This document shows, one piece after another, positions 61,307-64,000 of a DNA stretch of 64,000 nucleotides (position 1 is the first letter of the stretch; each line of letters begins with the position of its first letter). A program made the position numbers and the translations under genes. Under the pieces are notes generated by a model, which worked only from the letters and a program-made list of their open reading frames with translations, ran no database searches and was not told where the DNA came from. Source of the stretch: Gossypium raimondii (Eukaryota > Streptophyta > Magnoliopsida > Malvales > Malvaceae); the NCBI RefSeq assembly GCF_025698545.1, contig NC_068572.1:2666001-2730000 (forward strand). The letters are read 5' to 3'.

Positions 61307-61974
61307 TTATTGGTATAAATGAAGTCCAAGACTCCAAATCCTGATTTATTTAAAACAATTTATTGAATATCACATTTTAAAGGTGACAGTTTTAATCGAT
61401 TAAATCAAATTTTAAATTCAAATTCAACTTTCAAAAACTAAAACTTAAGCAAAACAAAACAAAACCAAACCAAAGTTAAATTAATCTTCATTCTTAAGTA
61501 TGTTTTTCAACTTTGTATTTTATTAAATTTAAATGTGACTAAATTATAAATTTTAACATATAAATTTTAACTTGAGGATGTGGATTTAAGCATATTGAAG
61601 CGTTTATTCCCCAATTTAAGGGTTGTGATAGGCTATAGGTAATTTTACTTTCACAATTAAATTAGATTTTTAAAAAATCTATAACTCTTTCTTATAATTA
61701 TTTTTTATAAACTAAAAATATGAAAAAAAAAACCAAGCAAAAGCTTAATAAGTCATGATCATCTCTATCCAACTTTGTACATTAATTAATTAAAATGTAG
61801 ATGAAATTAAAGATTTGTCAACATGCAGCTGCAATTGTAACTCATAATCATCTTTGTTCAATCTTATACTTTAACGAGTTAAAATGTAAATGAAACTATA
61901 CATTTTTCAATACACTATTTGAATTTTATTACATAAAAGTATTAGGTAACCTTCAGCGTATTGAGGTTTGAATT

Positions 61975-62220
61975 GAGAGGCGAATCGGGGAGATGGCAGT
62001 CCCTTAAAATAGAAAAAAATCTCATTTAAACTCTTTTATAATTTATAAAATTTTAAATTAGTAATGATAAAATTAAACTTTGGTCCTCCTAAAAATAATA
62101 AAAATTTAATTTAAATTTTTAAAAATTATAAATATATAAACTATTAAAATAGTAAAATTATATTTTTACTATAATAAAACATACCATTTAATTCTGAACC
62201 CAAATTTTTTTACTTTGCCC
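61975..62220. mobile_element. decayed MITE of the 31687-31938 family
   Basis: Contains CGGGGAGATGGCAGTCCCTTA, then TTAAAATAGTAAAATTATATTTTTACT-type fill. Ends unresolved. Confidence 0.4.
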
Positions 62221-62397
62221 TATATAAATCCTTTTTAACGGAAAAAATATAAATTAGAAAATTGACAAAATCAAATCAAGGTTAAATCATAATTCATAAT
62301 TGTCTCTTTCCTACCTTTTAACATAATGCGTTAAAAATATAAACGAAGTTATAAAATTTCAAAGGCATATTCTTTAATTTATGGTTAATATTACTTA

Positions 62398-62527
62398 GTG
62401 TAGATTTGGATAGGTGGTGCGATGCATTTAATTTACTTTTTATCTCACGTTACAGTATCACTACAATATCTAATCTCACCTCCACCGCTGATTTTACAGT
62501 AAATGTATCGTCCATCCAAACCCACCT
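62398..62527. mobile_element. PIF/Harbinger-type MITE, copy 3
   Basis: 130 bp. GATTTGGATAGGTGGTGCGA at the left, TCTCACGTTACAG inside, TCGTCCATCCAAACCCACC at the right, flanked by TTA (62395-62397, 62528-62530). Confidence 0.78.
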
Positions 62528-62667
62528 TTAAACTAGTTAGGAGGCATAAAAAATATTTGAAAACACAATCGAAATATAAAAGAAACTAGGAGGAATGAAA
62601 ATATATATTTCATTTTAAATAAATTAAAAAAAATTCAAACTCCTAAAAACTTATGCATTTTGTTATC

Positions 62668-63345
62668 ATTTTCGATTAGATGATCCACTAATTCAGGTGG
62701 CGGAAGATTATAAATGGGTAATTTTTTTATTGGAGATTGGGAATAGATGGACTTTCTGTAGGACCATTTACTGACAGGATTTATCACCATTTTAGCGACT
62801 TTGGTGGCTTGGTCAATTACTCAAGATTAGCAATTATTTCATTTCCTGATGCCAGCAATGTAAAGTGGTCAAATATGGTCATTTTCTTCTTGAGATCTTT
62901 TACTTTTTTTTTTCATCATGTGAGAATTCGAATTAATTCTCGTTTATCTACTTCTATCCATGGGGGGGGGGAGAAACGTTTGTACTCGACTACAAAATTT
63001 ATTTTATACATTACAAGTGGTTTCATTTTTCTATTAATAGGAGTATTAGGTCTCAGTTTTTACGGTTCTAATGAGCCAACATTAAATTTTGAAACACTAA
63101 TCAATCAATCATATCCTATCACACTGGAAATAATATTCTATATTAGATTTCTTATTGCTTTTGCTATCAAATCACCGATTATACCCTTACATATGTGGTT
63201 ACCGCATACCCATGGAGAGGCCCATTACAATACTTGTATGCTTCTAGCTGGAATTTTCTTAAAAATGGGAGCATATGGATTAATTCGATAAATATGGAAT
63301 TATTATCTCATGTGCATTCCATATTTTTTCCCTGGTTGATAATAG
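62668..63345 (+). pseudogene. ndhD: nuclear copy of chloroplast ndhD, fragment 2
   Basis: A longer plastid-derived piece covering the upstream part ([15 protein letters not shown]), then the shared core [20 protein letters not shown], and beyond it [30 protein letters not shown] and [19 protein letters not shown] sequence. A frame change near 62736, a G-run near 62962 and a stop after GLIR break it. It lacks both gene ends. It differs from fragment 1 at many positions and extends further on both sides. Confidence 0.87.
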
Positions 63346-63955
63346 TAGGTACAATGCAAATAATTTGAAGCGTAGAAAACCAAACAAAAGTTAAATCTTA
63401 ACTCTTAAGCATCTCTTTCTAATCTTAAAAAGGTGTAGTTCGAGTTTTAGCATGCATAAGTTTTTCTTATCTTAAATTTATGACTTCTTTATTGAGATTT
63501 ATTTGAGTAAACTAAAAATTTAGACGTAACCAAAGTAGAGTTAAATATTAACTCTTAAACGATTCTTTCTAATCTTACACCATGATGAGTTAAAATATAA
63601 ATGAAATTATAGATTTTTAAGGCATGTTCTTTAGATTTTACCGTTAATGTTTCCTTATACGAGAGTGGTCAATTGGATTCTCTTGTATTACTTTATTTTG
63701 TCTGAACTTAGAAACAGGTTAGCCGGCTAATTGGTCTTGGAATTTAGATATTAAAATTTAAGTTTGATCTATATTTTGAACGCGTCTAATTTATTAATCA
63801 AATTCTCTAAATATCGAATGAACCTTTAGATTTAAGCAAATATTTAGAATTTAAGTAGGATCGACCTTCATAAGAGTGCAATCTCAACCTTAAAACATAA
63901 TTATAATTGTATCAATTAAGACTTTAACTTTTAAATTTGAGCCAAATCCACCCTT
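63346..63955. other. AT-rich spacer with dispersed repeats
   Basis: TCTTTCTAATCTTA with following TGATGAGTTAAAATATAAATG-type text occurs near 63410 and 63565. Similar units are near 61755, 61850 and 62305, suggesting a degenerate repeat family. Confidence 0.4.
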
Positions 63956-64000
63956 GATATTGAAGTCTTAAAGACTAAGAGAAACATTATTGTTTTTGTT
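63956..64000 (+). repeat. direct repeat, copy 2 of the pair, cut by the window end
   Basis: Matches 61261-61306; may continue beyond the window. Confidence 0.7.

Noticed and set aside
1..64000. tRNA, rRNA or CRISPR loci
   Set aside because: No cloverleaf-like A/B box pairs, rRNA signatures or regularly spaced repeats were noticed by eye; a tRNA scan was not possible.

Overview
This is nuclear DNA from a eudicot plant. It is AT-rich, with intron-split genes, WRKY20-, TIM50-, BAM4- and eS8-type proteins, two nuclear copies of a chloroplast gene and dense nested transposable elements. The protein matches and repeat style suggest a Malvaceae genome such as cotton (Gossypium), but that is my recognition and was not tested.

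Five genes look intact. They are 40S ribosomal protein S8 (minus, 1893-3382), a WRKY20-like group I transcription factor (plus, 6892-10211), TIM50 of the mitochondrial protein import machinery (minus, 14324-18156), a one-exon membrane protein with a C-terminal DUF761-like motif (plus, 27276-27929), and a BAM4-type non-catalytic plastid beta-amylase (plus, 52680-57911). I built exon models by matching splice sites to conserved protein sequence. All keep frame from ATG to stop. The genes are functionally unrelated neighbours, as is normal in plant chromosomes.

The rest is mobile DNA and its remains. Six Mutator-type inverted-repeat elements have 9-10 bp target duplications, and three of these sit in TIM50 introns. 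Three PIF/Harbinger-type MITEs, several hAT-type foldback elements, two large LTR-like elements in opposite orientation (18527-21109, 48818-51183), a LINE endonuclease scrap and two ndhD fragments of plastid origin are spread through the window.

The block 32960-52075 is a nested insertion. A broken MULE transposase gene was split by a hAT foldback element and, elsewhere, by a solo LTR. A 9.2 kb Ty3/gypsy element entered the foldback element. A second foldback element of the same family then entered the gypsy 5' LTR. Target-site duplications give the order. The whole block lies between two direct repeats of about 0.9 kb.

I found no convincing new biological system. The best leads are the element nest, the three inverted-repeat MITEs in TIM50, the repeat architecture shared by the two large LTRs, a GC-AG intron in BAM4, and an unexplained hairpin at 59175-59420.
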